A DNA stretch of 64,000 nucleotides from Porphyrobacter sp. AAP82 (GTDB taxonomy: Bacteria > Pseudomonadota > Alphaproteobacteria > Sphingomonadales > Sphingomonadaceae): contig NZ_ANFX01000012.1 of NCBI RefSeq assembly GCF_000331285.1, positions 158,318 through 222,317 on the forward strand. Direction: 5' to 3'. Made by a program: the position numbers and the translations under genes. Each line of letters begins with the position of its first letter. Positions within the stretch are counted from its first letter, which is position 1. The notes under the pieces were generated by a model. That model saw only the letters and a list, made by a program, of their open reading frames with translations. It searched no databases and was not told the DNA's origin. Of this stretch, positions 46,186 to 57,836 are shown piece after piece.

Positions 46186-47414
46186 ACGCGCCCGCCTATT
46201 CCTCCCCCGCCGCGCGCGGGCCGGGCGCCTACCTGCCCCCGGTTCCGGTGCAGCGGCGCTGGCGCGACAGCATCCGCATCTGGTGGCGCGAGATCGACAA
46301 GCTGCTGCTGCTGCTGATCGGCCTGTTGATGACGATCGGCCTTGTCGCGGTCGCGGCATCCTCCCCGGCCAGCGCCGCGCGCCTTTCGACAGGCAGCGTG
46401 AGGCTTGACGAGTTGATGTTCTTCAAGCGTCACCTGGTGTTCCAGTCGATGGGCCTTGTGCTGATGATCGGGATCAGCTTTCTCAGCCGCGATCAGGCGC
46501 GCAGGCTCGGCATCCTGGTCGGCGGGGTGATGCTGGCCCTGCTGTTCGTGGTGCCCTTCATCGGCGAGACGGTGAACGGCGCGCGGCGCTGGATCAATCT
46601 CGGCATCAGCCTTCAGCCCTCCGAGTTCCTCAAGCCCGGCTTCGCGATCATCTGCGCCTGGGTGCTGAGCTGGCGGCTGCGCGATCCGGGCCTGCCGGTG
46701 ATCCTGCCCGTAACCGGCTTCTTCGTGCTGGTCGCGGGGCTGCTGATGCTCCAGCCCAATCTTGGCGATGCGATCCTGTTCGGCGGGATCTGGCTGGTGA
46801 TGGTGCTGCTCGCCGGGATGCCGTGGCAGCGCATCGCGGCGCTCGGCGGGGTGGGTCTGATCGGCCTGACGCTCGCCTATTTCCTCTACGACAACGCCCG
46901 CAACCGCATCGACGGGTTCCTTGCGGGCGGCACCGCCTTTGACCAGGTCGATCTGGCCCAGCGCACCATCACCGCGGGCGGGTGGACCGGAACCGGCCTG
47001 TGGCTCGGCATCCGCAAGATGAACCTGCCCGAGGCGCACACCGATTACATTTTCTCGGTGATCGGCGAGGAGTTCGGCCTCGTCATGTGCGCGGTGATCG
47101 TGATGCTTTACTGTGCGCTGGTGATGCGTGCGCTGCTGCGCTTGACCGGCGAGGACAACTTCTTCGCGGTGCTCGCCGCGGCCGGGCTCGTCACCCAGTT
47201 CGGCGGGCAGGCCTTCATCAACATCCTTGTCAACCTCAAGCTGTTCCCCTCCAAGGGGATGACCCTGCCGCTGATTTCCTATGGCGGTTCATCGACACTG
47301 GCGGTGTGCTTCACGCTTGGGCTATTGCTGGCGATCACGCGGCGCAATCCGTTCCTCGCACGCGAGGGAGGGTCCCTGCGCGACCTGATCGAACGCAAGG
47401 AAGAACGCCCATGA
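46182..47414 (+). CDS. ftsW: Septal peptidoglycan glycosyltransferase FtsW (SEDS)
   Basis: FtsW is the SEDS-family polymerase that works with FtsI to make septal glycan. The 410-residue protein has about ten transmembrane helices and the family motifs GARRWINLGISLQPSEFLKPGFAI, LLMLQPNLGDAILFGGIW, EAHTDYIFSVIGEEFGLV and a C-terminal LPLISYGGSSTLAVCFTLGLLLAITRR. The position between murD and murG is the usual one. It overlaps both neighbours by four bases. Confidence 0.95.
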   Translation: MNAPAYSSPAARGPGAYLPPVPVQRRWRDSIRIWWREIDKLLLLLIGLLMTIGLVAVAASSPASAARLSTGSVRLDELMFFKRHLVFQSMGLVLMIGISFLSRDQARRLGILVGGVMLALLFVVPFIGETVNGARRWINLGISLQPSEFLKPGFAIICAWVLSWRLRDPGLPVILPVTGFFVLVAGLLMLQPNLGDAILFGGIWLVMVLLAGMPWQRIAALGGVGLIGLTLAYFLYDNARNRIDGFLAGGTAFDQVDLAQRTITAGGWTGTGLWLGIRKMNLPEAHTDYIFSVIGEEFGLVMCAVIVMLYCALVMRALLRLTGEDNFFAVLAAAGLVTQFGGQAFINILVNLKLFPSKGMTLPLISYGGSSTLAVCFTLGLLLAITRRNPFLAREGGSLRDLIERKEERP

Positions 47415-48645
47415 CGAGCGAACCCGGCAGCCCCGCGCGCACAGGGGCATCGCGCCACTTCGTGCTGGCGGCAGGCGGCACCGGCGGACACCTGATCCCC
47501 GCCTTCGCGCTCGCCGCCGAGCTGCACGCGCGCGGCCATCATGTCGCGCTGATCACCGACGAGCGAGGGAGCAACATTCCCGGCAAGCCCGATTTCCTCC
47601 CCGCCCACGTCCTGCCCGCCGGCCGCTTCGGCAAGAACCCGCTGGGCTGGCCTGCGGGCATCCGCGCGGTGCTCGAAGGCCGGGCGATGGCGCTCCGCCT
47701 GTTCGAGCACTTCCAGCCCTCGGCGATTGTCGGCTTCGGCGGTTACCCGGCGCTGCCCGCGCTGCTCGCAGCCACGGCCGCCGGGCTGCCGAGCATCGTC
47801 CACGAACAGAACGCCGTGCTCGGCCGGGTCAACCGGCTCCTGGCAGGGCGGGTAAACGCGATCGCGACCTCCTACGAAAGCGTCGACCGCCTCAAGCCCA
47901 AGCACGCGCACAAGGTCCACCTTGTCGGCAATCCGGTGCGCGCCGAGGTGCTGGGCTTGCGCGATCAGGATTTCCCGGCCTTCACCGAGGAGAGCCTGCT
48001 GCGCATCCTCGTCACCGGCGGATCGCAAGGCGCGCGGGTGCTTTCCGAGGTGGTGCCCGATGGCCTCGCCATGCTCCCGCCGGCGCTGCGCCAGCGCTTG
48101 CAGGTCACCCAGCAAGCCCGGCCCGAGGACCTCGAGGCGGTGCGCAAGCGCTATGCCGAACACGGCATTCCCGCCGAACTCGGCACCTATTTCGAGGACA
48201 TGCACGAACGCCTCGCCGATGCGCACCTGTTCATCGGCCGCGCGGGCGCATCGACCATTGCCGAACTGACCGCCGTGGGCCGCCCGGCGATCCTTGTGCC
48301 GCTGCCCATCGCCACTGACGATCACCAGGCGGCCAACACCCGCGAGATGGTCAAGGCCGGCGGCGCGCGGATGGTGCGGCAGGAAGCCTTCCAGCCCAAG
48401 CAGCTCGCCAAGCAGATCCAGGCGATGGCGATGAACCCGGCCAGCCTCGCCAACGCCGCGCATTGCGCCTTCAACTGCGGCCGGCCCGATGCGGCGCGCG
48501 ATCTCGCCGATCTGGTCGAGACGATGAGCGGGATCGATCTGATGGACGTGATCCGCGTTGGCGAAAGCGCGCCTGCCGCCGCCGCCGCAGCAGCGCGCCC
48601 CGCCACCGGCGCGGCGCGCAAGGCAGCCAGGGACAGCGTGGAACA

Positions 48646-48649
<4 letters not shown>
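47411..48649 (+). CDS. murG: UDP-GlcNAc:undecaprenyl-PP-MurNAc-pentapeptide transferase MurG
   Basis: MurG makes lipid II from lipid I and UDP-GlcNAc on the cytoplasmic membrane face. The 412-residue protein is a GT-B glycosyltransferase with the N-terminal loop [47 protein letters not shown], the second G-loop [16 protein letters not shown] and [25 protein letters not shown]. An Ala-rich tail ([22 protein letters not shown]) makes it longer than E. coli MurG. ATG 47411 overlaps the ftsW stop, and its stop overlaps the murC start. Confidence 0.95.
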
Positions 48650-50075
<1,426 letters not shown>

Positions 50076-50079
<4 letters not shown>

Positions 50080-51041
50080 ACCAGCCGGGCGACACCTCGA
50101 ATTTCGACGATGGCGCGGCGCCCACCTGCGCGGTCGAGGGTGCGGTTGCCGCGCCCGTGCCGCTTGACGGCATCCGCGGCAAGCTCACCTGCAAGGCCCC
50201 GCTCGCGCCTTACACATGGTTCAAGACCGGCGGGCCTGCCGACTGGCTGTTCGAGCCTGCCGACATGGAGGATTTGAAGGCCTTTCTGGAACGGCTGGAT
50301 GGCGAGATTCCGGTGATGGCATTGGGCCTCGGCTCGAACATGATCGTGCGCGACGGCGGGGTGCCGGGCGTGGTGGTGCGGCTCGGCAAGGCCTTTGCGG
50401 GCGTCGCGCACACCGGTGAGCTGGAACTCACCTGCGGCGGCGGGGCGAGCGGCATTCTGGTCGCCTCCAGTGCGCGCGACCTCGGCATTGCGGGGCTGGA
50501 ATTCCTGCGCGGCATCCCCGGCACGGTCGGGGGCTTCGTGCGCATGAACGGCGGCGCCTATGGCCGCGAGGTGGCCGACGTGCTGCTCGACTGCGCGGTG
50601 ATCCTGCATGACGGCAGCTTCATCACGCTGACGGGCGAGGAATTGGACTATTCCTACCGCCACTCGGCCCTGCCCGAAGGCGCTATCGTGGTCTCCGCGC
50701 GCTTGCGCGGGCACCCGGGCGAGCCTGCCGCGATCGGCGCCGAGATGGACCGCATCGCCGCCGCGCGCGAGGCGAGCCAACCGCTGCGCACCAAGACCGG
50801 CGGATCGACCTTCAAGAATCCCGAGGGCCACAAGGCGTGGGAACTGGTCGACCGCGCCGGCTGCCGCGGCCTCACCCTGGGCGGCGCGCAGGTCTCCGAG
50901 AAGCACACCAACTTCCTCATCAACACCGGCACCGCCACCAGCGCCGACATCGAAGGCCTCGGCGAAATGGTGCGCGACAAGGTCTACGCCGCGACCGGGG
51001 TGAGCCTTGAATGGGAAATTCAAAGAGTGGGACGCCCGTGA
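50076..51041 (+). CDS. murB: UDP-N-acetylenolpyruvoylglucosamine reductase MurB
   Basis: MurB is the FAD/NADPH enzyme that reduces UDP-GlcNAc-enolpyruvate to UDP-MurNAc. The 321-residue protein belongs to the shorter type II class. Its N-terminal part contains [25 protein letters not shown] and [12 protein letters not shown], and [28 protein letters not shown] lies in the centre. The catalytic Ser segment is [23 protein letters not shown], with a C-terminal Glu in [11 protein letters not shown]. An N-terminal extension of about 35 residues precedes the usual start. It is located between murC and ddl. Confidence 0.95.
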
Positions 51042-52027
51042 CTTTCGCCAAACCCTTGCACGTCGCCGTCCTGATGGGCGGCTGGGCGAACGAGCGGCAG
51101 GTTTCGCTGACCAGCGGCGCGGGCGTGGCCGATGCTCTGGAAAGCAAGGGGCACCGCGTCACCCGCATCGACATGGGCCGCGATGTTGCGCTCAGGCTGC
51201 ACGAGGCCAAGCCCGATGTCGTCTTCAACGCGCTCCACGGCGTGCCGGGGGAGGACGGGACGGTGCAGGGGATGCTCGACCTGATGGGCCTCGCCTATAC
51301 CCACTCCGGCCTCGCCACCTCGGTGATCGCGATCGACAAGCAGCTGACCAAGCAGGCGCTGGTGCCGCACGGCATCCCGATGCCCGGCGGGCGGATCGTG
51401 ACGCGCGAGGAACTTCACGCGCGCGACCCGCTGCCGCGGCCCTATGTGCTGAAGCCGGTCAACGAGGGATCGTCGGTGGGCGTCGCCATCGTCACCGACA
51501 ACAGCAATGTCGGCAACCCGATCTCGCCGGACGCGAAGGGCCCGTGGCAGGAATTCGCCGAACTTCTCGCCGAGCCCTTCATCAAGGGCCGCGAACTGAC
51601 CGCCGCGGTGCTCGACGGCCCCGATGGCCCGCGCCCGCTTGGCGTCACCGAACTGATCGTGGCGAGCGGCTTCTACGATTATGAGAACAAGTATACGGCG
51701 GGCCGGACCGAACACATCTTCCCCGCAAAGCTCCCGCCCGAAATCACCGCCTTGTGCGAGGCCTATGCCGTAAAGGCGCATCAGGTCCTGGGCTGTCACG
51801 GCACCAGCCGCACCGATTTCCGCTGGGACGAGGAAGCGGGCGAGGACGGCTTGTTCGTGCTCGAAACCAATACCCAGCCGGGCATGACGCCCTTGAGCCT
51901 CGTCCCCGAACAGGCGGCGGGCTGCGGGATACCTTACGCGGATCTCGTCGAGATGCTCTGTGCAGAGGCGCTCCGGGTCCACGCTCTGAAACAGGGAGGC
52001 CGGCATGGCGCAGCAGATCCGGCGTAG
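51038..52027 (+). CDS. ddl: D-alanine-D-alanine ligase
   Basis: Ddl forms D-Ala-D-Ala for MurF. The product is an ATP-grasp ligase with the N-terminal HVAVLMGGWANERQVSLTSG, NALHGVPGEDGTVQGMLDLMGLAYTHSG, the ATP-binding KPVNEGSSVGVAIV and VLETNTQPGMTPLSLVPEQA. GTG 51038 gives the four-base GTGA overlap with murB seen throughout this cluster, and a 329-residue protein. ATG 51011 would add nine residues and overlap murB by 31 bases. The 3' end overlaps ftsQ by 23 bases. Symbol ddlB would also be used. Confidence 0.93.
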   Translation: MTFAKPLHVAVLMGGWANERQVSLTSGAGVADALESKGHRVTRIDMGRDVALRLHEAKPDVVFNALHGVPGEDGTVQGMLDLMGLAYTHSGLATSVIAIDKQLTKQALVPHGIPMPGGRIVTREELHARDPLPRPYVLKPVNEGSSVGVAIVTDNSNVGNPISPDAKGPWQEFAELLAEPFIKGRELTAAVLDGPDGPRPLGVTELIVASGFYDYENKYTAGRTEHIFPAKLPPEITALCEAYAVKAHQVLGCHGTSRTDFRWDEEAGEDGLFVLETNTQPGMTPLSLVPEQAAGCGIPYADLVEMLCAEALRVHALKQGGRHGAADPA

Positions 52028-52949
52028 CTCCGCAGGCGGCGTGCGCCGCGCCGCCAAGGCGCAGAGCCGGGCGGTCACCGTGCGCAAGGCGCGCGGGCAG
52101 GCGAGCGGCATGATCGACCGGATCATGGGCTTCCTGCCCTTCACCGAAGAACAGTGGAGCCGCATCTGGCTCGCGATGATCATCGGCGGCGGGGTGGGGA
52201 TCGCCTTCGTCATCGCCAGCCTTGCAGGCGTCCCCGCGCTGGCGCAGGCGCAGGTCGCCGCGATCGCTGCCGACGCGGGCTTCGAGGTGCGCCACGTGCG
52301 CGTCACCGGCACGAGCCGCATGGACGAACAGCAGGTCTATGCCCGCGTCCTCGCCCAGCGCAACCGCGCCATGCCCGATGTCGATGTCGCCGCCCTGCGC
52401 GCCGAATTGCTGGCGCTGCCGTGGGTCAAGGACGCGCGGGTCTCGATCCAGCTGCCACACACGCTTGCCATCGACATCGTCGAGCGCACCCCGCATGCGG
52501 TGCTCGAGCGGCCCGACCGGCTGATGCTGATCGACGCGAGCGGCGTGGAGCTTGAACCCGTCGCCGCCGAAAAGACCAAGGGGATGCTGCGGCTGGCAGG
52601 TCCCGGTGCGGGCAAGCAGGCGCGCGCGCTCGAGGCGCTGCTTGCCGCCGCGCCCGCGCTTGCCCCCAAGGTCGAGGCCGCCGAATGGGTCGGCAACCGC
52701 CGCTGGAACCTCACCTTCACCACCGGGCAGCTGCTGGCGCTTCCCGAAGGCGAGGTCGAGGCGGCGACGGCGCTGGTCAAGTTCGCGCGGCTCGATGGCA
52801 AGAACCGGCTGCTCGGCGGCACGGTGCTGGCCTTCGACATGCGCACCCCGCCGCGGCTCTACATGCGGCTGCCGCAGGCCGTGGGCGAGCCCAAGGTCGT
52901 TGCCGCGCCCGAAGAGGGCGGCAACAAGACCCCCGGGGAGACCACCTGA
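52005..52949 (+). CDS. ftsQ: Cell division protein FtsQ
   Basis: FtsQ is the bitopic divisome protein that links early Z-ring components with FtsBL and FtsWI. The 314-residue product has a basic cytoplasmic tail (RRSSAGGVRRAAKAQSRAVTVRKARG), one transmembrane helix (about 54-74, IWLAMIIGGGVGIAFVIASLA) and a POTRA domain (FEVRHVRVTGTSRMDEQQVYARVL). A C-terminal beta domain follows with LPWVKDARVSIQLPHTLAIDIVERTPHAVLE. It overlaps ddl by 23 bases, and its stop shares one base with ftsA. Confidence 0.93.
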   Translation: MAQQIRRSSAGGVRRAAKAQSRAVTVRKARGQASGMIDRIMGFLPFTEEQWSRIWLAMIIGGGVGIAFVIASLAGVPALAQAQVAAIAADAGFEVRHVRVTGTSRMDEQQVYARVLAQRNRAMPDVDVAALRAELLALPWVKDARVSIQLPHTLAIDIVERTPHAVLERPDRLMLIDASGVELEPVAAEKTKGMLRLAGPGAGKQARALEALLAAAPALAPKVEAAEWVGNRRWNLTFTTGQLLALPEGEVEAATALVKFARLDGKNRLLGGTVLAFDMRTPPRLYMRLPQAVGEPKVVAAPEEGGNKTPGETT

Positions 52950-54292
52950 TGGCATCGCGCGCCGGTTCCAGGTCATCCACCGCCGCCCACCGCCGCCTCG
53001 CGCGGACCTATGCCGCGGTCAATATCGGCAGCTTCCGCATCAGCGCCATGATCATGGGCGAGACCGAGAGCGGCGACCTCCAGGTGCTCGGCAGCGGGCA
53101 TCGTGCCAGCGCCGGGGTCAAGCGCGGCTATGTCACCGACATGGCGGCTGCCGCCCACGCGATCCGCGATGCGGTCGAGCGCGCCGAGAAGGCCGCGAAC
53201 ACTCCGGTCCGATCGGTGTGGATCGCCTGCGCGGGCGCGGGGCTGGCCAGCCACGTGGTCGCGGTCGACATCGAGATCGGCGGGCGGCGGATCGAGGACG
53301 AGGACATCGAGGCGCTGCTGGTCGAGGCGCAGGACATGATCCAGCCCGATGGCCGCAAGGTGCTCCACGCGCAGCCCGCCCACTACACCCTCGATGGCGC
53401 CCACGGTGTCGCCAACCCGCGCGGGCTCCATGCCGAGCGGTTGGGGGTCGATATCCACGTGATGCTGGCTGATGGCGCACCGGTCCGCAATCTCACCGAA
53501 GCCGTGCAGAACGCGCATCTCGAGGTCGAGGGCGTGGTGGCGGCGCCGATCGCTGCGGGCCATGCCTGCCTGACGGGCGAGGAACGCGACCTCGGCGTCG
53601 CGCTGGTCGAGATCGGTGCGGACATCACCAATGTCGCGGTGTTTGCCGGCGGCATGCTGCTCGGCCTTCACGCGGTGCCGATGGGCTCGGGCTCGATCAC
53701 CGATGCGATTGCCTCGAGCTTCGGCATCCGCCGCTCGCAGGCCGAACGGCTCAAATGCGTTGCCGGTTCGGCTATTGCCAGCCCTTCGGACCACCGCGAG
53801 CTGATCCCGGTCAACGGGCCGGGCGAAGGGGGCGAGAGCGGCGCGCCGGTCGGGCCGGTCGCGCGCGGGGCGGATGACAAGAACCGCATCGTGCGCGCCG
53901 AACTGATCGCGGTCGTGACCCAGCAACTGGGCATGCTCACCGGCGAAATCGGCAAGGCGCTGCGCACCATGGGCTTTGCCGGACCAAGGGCGGGACAGGT
54001 GGTGCTCACCGGCGGGGGAGCCGAGCTTGCCGGGATGGCCGATTTCATGCAGGGTGCGCTCGGGCAGCCGGTGCGGCTCGGCCGTCCGCCGCAGCTCACC
54101 GGCATGCCCGAAGCGCATCATGCGCCCGGCTTTGCGACACTGGCCGGGCTGTGCCTCTACGCTGCCGACGACCCGGTCGATATCCGCGCGGTGGGCGCAA
54201 AGCGTGCCGGGGTATACCGCGCCTTCACGCGCGAGGCCGGCTTGATGGCGCTGGTCGCGCGGCTGTTCCGGGCGCTGAGGGAATATTTTTGA
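52949..54292 (+). CDS. ftsA: Cell division protein FtsA
   Basis: FtsA is the actin-like ATPase that tethers FtsZ filaments to the membrane. The 447-residue protein has the phosphate-1 region TYAAVNIGSFRISAMI, an SHS2/1C domain (YVTDMAAAAHAIRDAVERAEKAA), the phosphate-2 region LVEIGADITNVAVFAGG, and the adenosine loop VVLTGGGAELAGMADFM. It ends in an amphipathic membrane-targeting helix (GLMALVARLFRALREYF). A loop rich in Gly around GPGEGGESGAPVGPVARGADD is longer than in E. coli. The start ATG 52949 shares its A with the ftsQ stop. Confidence 0.95.
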   Translation: MASRAGSRSSTAAHRRLARTYAAVNIGSFRISAMIMGETESGDLQVLGSGHRASAGVKRGYVTDMAAAAHAIRDAVERAEKAANTPVRSVWIACAGAGLASHVVAVDIEIGGRRIEDEDIEALLVEAQDMIQPDGRKVLHAQPAHYTLDGAHGVANPRGLHAERLGVDIHVMLADGAPVRNLTEAVQNAHLEVEGVVAAPIAAGHACLTGEERDLGVALVEIGADITNVAVFAGGMLLGLHAVPMGSGSITDAIASSFGIRRSQAERLKCVAGSAIASPSDHRELIPVNGPGEGGESGAPVGPVARGADDKNRIVRAELIAVVTQQLGMLTGEIGKALRTMGFAGPRAGQVVLTGGGAELAGMADFMQGALGQPVRLGRPPQLTGMPEAHHAPGFATLAGLCLYAADDPVDIRAVGAKRAGVYRAFTREAGLMALVARLFRALREYF

Positions 54293-54349
54293 GCGGCTCA
54301 CCTTGCACGCTTTACGTCGCGGCATCAGGTGGTTTGTGCGCCCCGATGC

Positions 54350-54376
54350 TGTGGATAAGGGTTTTGCCGCTATAAA
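54350..54376 (+). promoter_or_regulatory. DnaA box and A/T-rich -10 of the ftsZ promoter
   Basis: TGTGGATAA at 54350-54358 is a perfect DnaA box (complement of TTATCCACA). TATAAA at 54371-54376 is a good -10 element, while the expected -35 positions (near 54348) have no match. The DnaA box therefore lies exactly where an activator would stand. The ftsZ ATG is 84 bp after the -10 and has a strong Shine-Dalgarno (TGGAGGA, 54446-54452). Confidence 0.6.
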
Positions 54377-54459
54377 ATATGAACGATGATTATGTCACAT
54401 AAGACAATTGCGCGAGGAAAAATGAAAAAATTCTGTCCCTGCGCCTGGAGGACCAGCTG

Positions 54460-56196
54460 ATGAGCATCAATATCGGACCCGCAGCGAGCGACGATCTGCG
54501 TCCCCGCATCACTGTGATCGGCATCGGCGGGGCCGGCGGCAACGCGATCGCCAACATGATCGCGGCCGAGATCGAGGGTGTCGAGTTCATCGTCGCCAAT
54601 ACCGATGCCCAGGCGCTGAGCACCTCGCCGGCCGAAAAGCGCATCCAGTTGGGCCCCGACATCACCGGCGGCCTGGGTGCGGGGGCGCGTCCCGAGGTCG
54701 GCAAGGCGGCGGCGGAAGAGACCGTCGTCGAGATCGAAAAGGCGCTCGAGGGCGTCAACATGTGCTTCATCGCCGCGGGGATGGGCGGGGGCACCGGCAC
54801 CGGCGCCGCGCCGGTGATCGCCGAAGCCGCGCGCCGCATGGGCGTGCTCACCGTGGGCGTCGTCACCAAGCCGTTCCTGTTCGAAGGCACCCGCCGCATG
54901 CGCGCCGCCGAAGCCGGGATCGAGGAACTCCAGAACCATGTCGACACGCTGATTGTCATCCCCAACCAGAACCTGTTCCTGGTCGCCAAGGCGGAAACCA
55001 CCTTCAAGGAAGCCTTCCAGCTGGCCGACGAGGTGCTCCAGCAGGGCGTGCGTTCGATCACCGACCTGATGGTCATGCCCGGCCTCATCAACCTCGACTT
55101 TGCCGACGTGCGCTCGGTGATGAGCGAGATGGGCAAGGCGATGATGGGCACCGGCGAGGGCGAGGGCGAGAACCGCGCGCTCGATGCCGCCGAACAGGCG
55201 ATCGCCAATCCGCTGCTCGACGGGGTCAGTATGGCCGGCGCCAAGGGCGTTATCATCTCGATCATCGGCGGCGAGGACATGCGCCTGCTCGAAGTCGATG
55301 AAGCCGCCAACCACATCCGCGAGCTGGTGGATGAAGACGCGAACATCATCTGGGGCTCGGCCTTCAACCCCGATCTCAAGGGCAAGATCCGCGTCTCGGT
55401 GGTCGCCACCGGCATCGAACAGAGCGCGATCGGCCAGTCCGACCGCGCCCAGATGGTCTCGCTCGGCGGATCGCGGGCGCCCAAGCGGCCGGTGCTCGAA
55501 CTGTCGGACGATGAAGGCTTCGGCGCCGCTCCCCTTCCTGTGACCCCCGAACCCGAACCCTATGGCTTCGGCCGCCCGGCGGCGGCGGCAGCTGCGGCAG
55601 AGGATTACGAGGACCACGCGCTCGATCTCGGCGAGGCCGAGGAAGACGATGCCGAGACCGATTACCCCCCGGCCGCGCCCTTCGAACTGACCGGCATGCA
55701 GGCCGGCGAAAGCTACGGCGACGAATACGAGGACGATGTCGACGGGATCGTCGATCCGCTCGCGGGTCTGCGCGGTGCCGGAGATACGGGCGGCTATGGC
55801 GGCTATGGCGGCTACGGCGCGAGCGGTGCGGCAGCCGACGATGAGAATGGCGAAGCGCTCGAACTCGATGACGGCTATGCCGCCTATCCCGATGCCGATG
55901 ACCACGGCCCGGTGCAGGATGATCTCCTTGCCAGCGCCGACCGGCTGGCCGCCGAAGGCCGCCCGGTCGAAGCGCGGCTCGGCGGGGGGCGGCGTCGCGG
56001 GCTGCTTGGCGGTGATACCGGCGGTGCTGGCGGCGGCAGCAGCGGCGGTGGCGGCGCCGGGGCCGGCAGCACGCTGTTCGAGCGCATGGCCAACCTGTCG
56101 CGCAGCACAGCGCGTGACGAGGAAGAGGAAGAGGAGGGCGATGACAGCCCGGCGCTCAGCATCCCGCGCTTCCTCGGCCGCCAGAACAACCAGTAA
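54460..56196 (+). CDS. ftsZ: Cell division protein FtsZ
   Basis: FtsZ is the tubulin-like GTPase forming the cytokinetic ring. The 578-residue product has the nucleotide-binding start [16 protein letters not shown], the tubulin signature [10 protein letters not shown] (about 110-119), and [22 protein letters not shown] (T7 loop region). After residue about 330 a very long acidic/Gly/Ala linker follows, including [16 protein letters not shown] and a [10 protein letters not shown] repeat. The C-terminal conserved peptide [13 protein letters not shown] binds FtsA and other tails. It is considerably longer than E. coli FtsZ because of the linker, as in many alphaproteobacteria. It has its own promoter region after ftsA. 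Confidence 0.96.
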   Translation: MSINIGPAASDDLRPRITVIGIGGAGGNAIANMIAAEIEGVEFIVANTDAQALSTSPAEKRIQLGPDITGGLGAGARPEVGKAAAEETVVEIEKALEGVNMCFIAAGMGGGTGTGAAPVIAEAARRMGVLTVGVVTKPFLFEGTRRMRAAEAGIEELQNHVDTLIVIPNQNLFLVAKAETTFKEAFQLADEVLQQGVRSITDLMVMPGLINLDFADVRSVMSEMGKAMMGTGEGEGENRALDAAEQAIANPLLDGVSMAGAKGVIISIIGGEDMRLLEVDEAANHIRELVDEDANIIWGSAFNPDLKGKIRVSVVATGIEQSAIGQSDRAQMVSLGGSRAPKRPVLELSDDEGFGAAPLPVTPEPEPYGFGRPAAAAAAAEDYEDHALDLGEAEEDDAETDYPPAAPFELTGMQAGESYGDEYEDDVDGIVDPLAGLRGAGDTGGYGGYGGYGASGAAADDENGEALELDDGYAAYPDADDHGPVQDDLLASADRLAAEGRPVEARLGGGRRRGLLGGDTGGAGGGSSGGGGAGAGSTLFERMANLSRSTARDEEEEEEGDDSPALSIPRFLGRQNNQ

Positions 56197-56261
56197 CCGC
56201 GTGGCTGCCGCGCGTTGTCGCAGCGCGGCTTTCCCGAGCCGAAGGGCCTGATAGGGCACGC

Positions 56262-57662
56262 ATGATGGTGTCGCGCATTCCTGTCCTGTGTGCACTCGCC
56301 CTTGGCGCTGGCCTGCTGCCCCTGGGCGGCGCGGCGGCGCAGGATGTGGTATCCCAGCCCGTGGTTCAGGCCTTGCCCTCGCCCGAGGTGCAGCGGCTCA
56401 ACCGCGCGCTGGTGGCGCTCGCCAAGACCCCGCGCGATCGCACCGCGCTGGTCGAGGCCGGGCAGGCGGCGCTCGGTGTCGATGATCTCGAAGCGGCAAT
56501 CGGCTTTTTCGGGCGCGCGGCCGATGTCGATCCGGGCCACCCCGATGTCGCGCTCGGCCTCGGCGCGGTGTACCTGCGCGCCGGGCGTGCGGGCGAGGCG
56601 CTGGTCCAGTTCGACCGCGCGCTGGCCGCAGGTGCCGACGAGCGCGCGGCGCTGACCGACCGCGCGCTCAGCCTCGATCTCGTCGGCGAGGGCCCGGCGG
56701 CGCAAACCGCCTACACCCGCGCGCTCGAGCTTGATCCCGCCAATGACGAGGCGCGCCGCCGGCTCGCGGTGAGCTATGCCATCGCCGGCAACCGTGCGCG
56801 CTTCGAGGATACCCTTCGCCCGCTGCTCGACCGCAGCGATCTCGCCGCCCAGCGCGCCCGCGCCTTCGGGCTGGCAATCATGGGCGAGAGCGACCGGGCG
56901 GGCGCGATTGTCGAACAGGTCATGCCGCGCGACATCGCCACGCGCCTCGTGCCCTATCTCGGCTACATGCCGCGCCTCACCCGCCAGCAGCAGGCCGCTG
57001 CCGCCAATCTCGGGATTTTCCCGCGCTCGGCCGATATCGGGCGTGACGATCCGCGCCTCGCCCGCTTTGCCGCCGAGGAGCGCGCCGACAGCCGGCTTGC
57101 GCCTGCCGGGCCGCCGCTCGATGCGCGCGCGGCTTCGGAGAGCGAACCGGCGCGGGTGGCAACCGTTACCCCCGACGCCGTCGCCGCCAGCCCCGTACCC
57201 CCGCCGCGTCCGGTCGAGCGGGTTGCCGATGTCTTCGCCGATCTCGGCGCACCCACGGCCGATGCGCGGGTTTCGGGCGATGCGGTCGACCTGTCGCGAA
57301 TCGCGGTGAAGCGCGAGGCCCCGCCGCCGCTTCCCGCGCCCGTCGCCAAGCCCGCCGAAAAGCCCAAACCCAAGCAGCCCCCCAAGCCCGTCCATCCCAG
57401 CCGCGTCTGGGTGCAGGTTGCAACCGGCCGGAAGATCGACGCGCTCGCCTTCGACTGGAAGCGCCTTGCCCGCGAGGGCGGTGCCGCCTTCGGCAGGTTC
57501 AAGCCCCACACCGCCCGCTGGGGCGAGACCAACCGGCTTGTCGTCGGCCCGATCGACAGCCGCGACAAGGCGCAGGCGCTGGTGCGCGAACTCAAGAAGA
57601 AGGGCCTCGATACCTTCCTGTTCGTGAGCGACGAAGGCGAGGCGGTTCAACCGCTTAAGTGA
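56262..57662 (+). CDS. Exported TPR-SPOR domain protein next to ftsZ
   Basis: This 466-residue exported protein has a signal peptide (MMVSRIPVLCALALGAGLLPLGGAAAQ), about four tetratricopeptide repeats (about 40-210; the clearest are GVDDLEAAIGFFGRAADVDPGHP and AGRAGEALVQFDRALAAGADERAAL), a disordered Pro/Ala linker, and a C-terminal SPOR domain (RVWVQVATGRKIDALAFDWKRLA to FLFVSDEGEA). SPOR domains bind denuded septal glycans, and the position 65 bp after ftsZ suggests a division role. The gene takes the place where lpxC follows ftsZ in other proteobacteria. Exact function unknown. Confidence 0.85.
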   Translation: MMVSRIPVLCALALGAGLLPLGGAAAQDVVSQPVVQALPSPEVQRLNRALVALAKTPRDRTALVEAGQAALGVDDLEAAIGFFGRAADVDPGHPDVALGLGAVYLRAGRAGEALVQFDRALAAGADERAALTDRALSLDLVGEGPAAQTAYTRALELDPANDEARRRLAVSYAIAGNRARFEDTLRPLLDRSDLAAQRARAFGLAIMGESDRAGAIVEQVMPRDIATRLVPYLGYMPRLTRQQQAAAANLGIFPRSADIGRDDPRLARFAAEERADSRLAPAGPPLDARAASESEPARVATVTPDAVAASPVPPPRPVERVADVFADLGAPTADARVSGDAVDLSRIAVKREAPPPLPAPVAKPAEKPKPKQPPKPVHPSRVWVQVATGRKIDALAFDWKRLAREGGAAFGRFKPHTARWGETNRLVVGPIDSRDKAQALVRELKKKGLDTFLFVSDEGEAVQPLK

Positions 57663-57836
57663 CTTGTGCGGGCCATCCCCGGTTTTTCGTGCACAGGCTT
57701 TGCACAGGTCTGTCCGTTTCTCCCCAGCCCGCCCGCGCCGGGCAATTGCCAATCCCCCCGGTTCGCGTCCATCCCTCCACGCGATGGTGACACAACCCCG
57801 CCTTACCCCTGCGCCCACCTTCCTGAAGGCCCGGCC

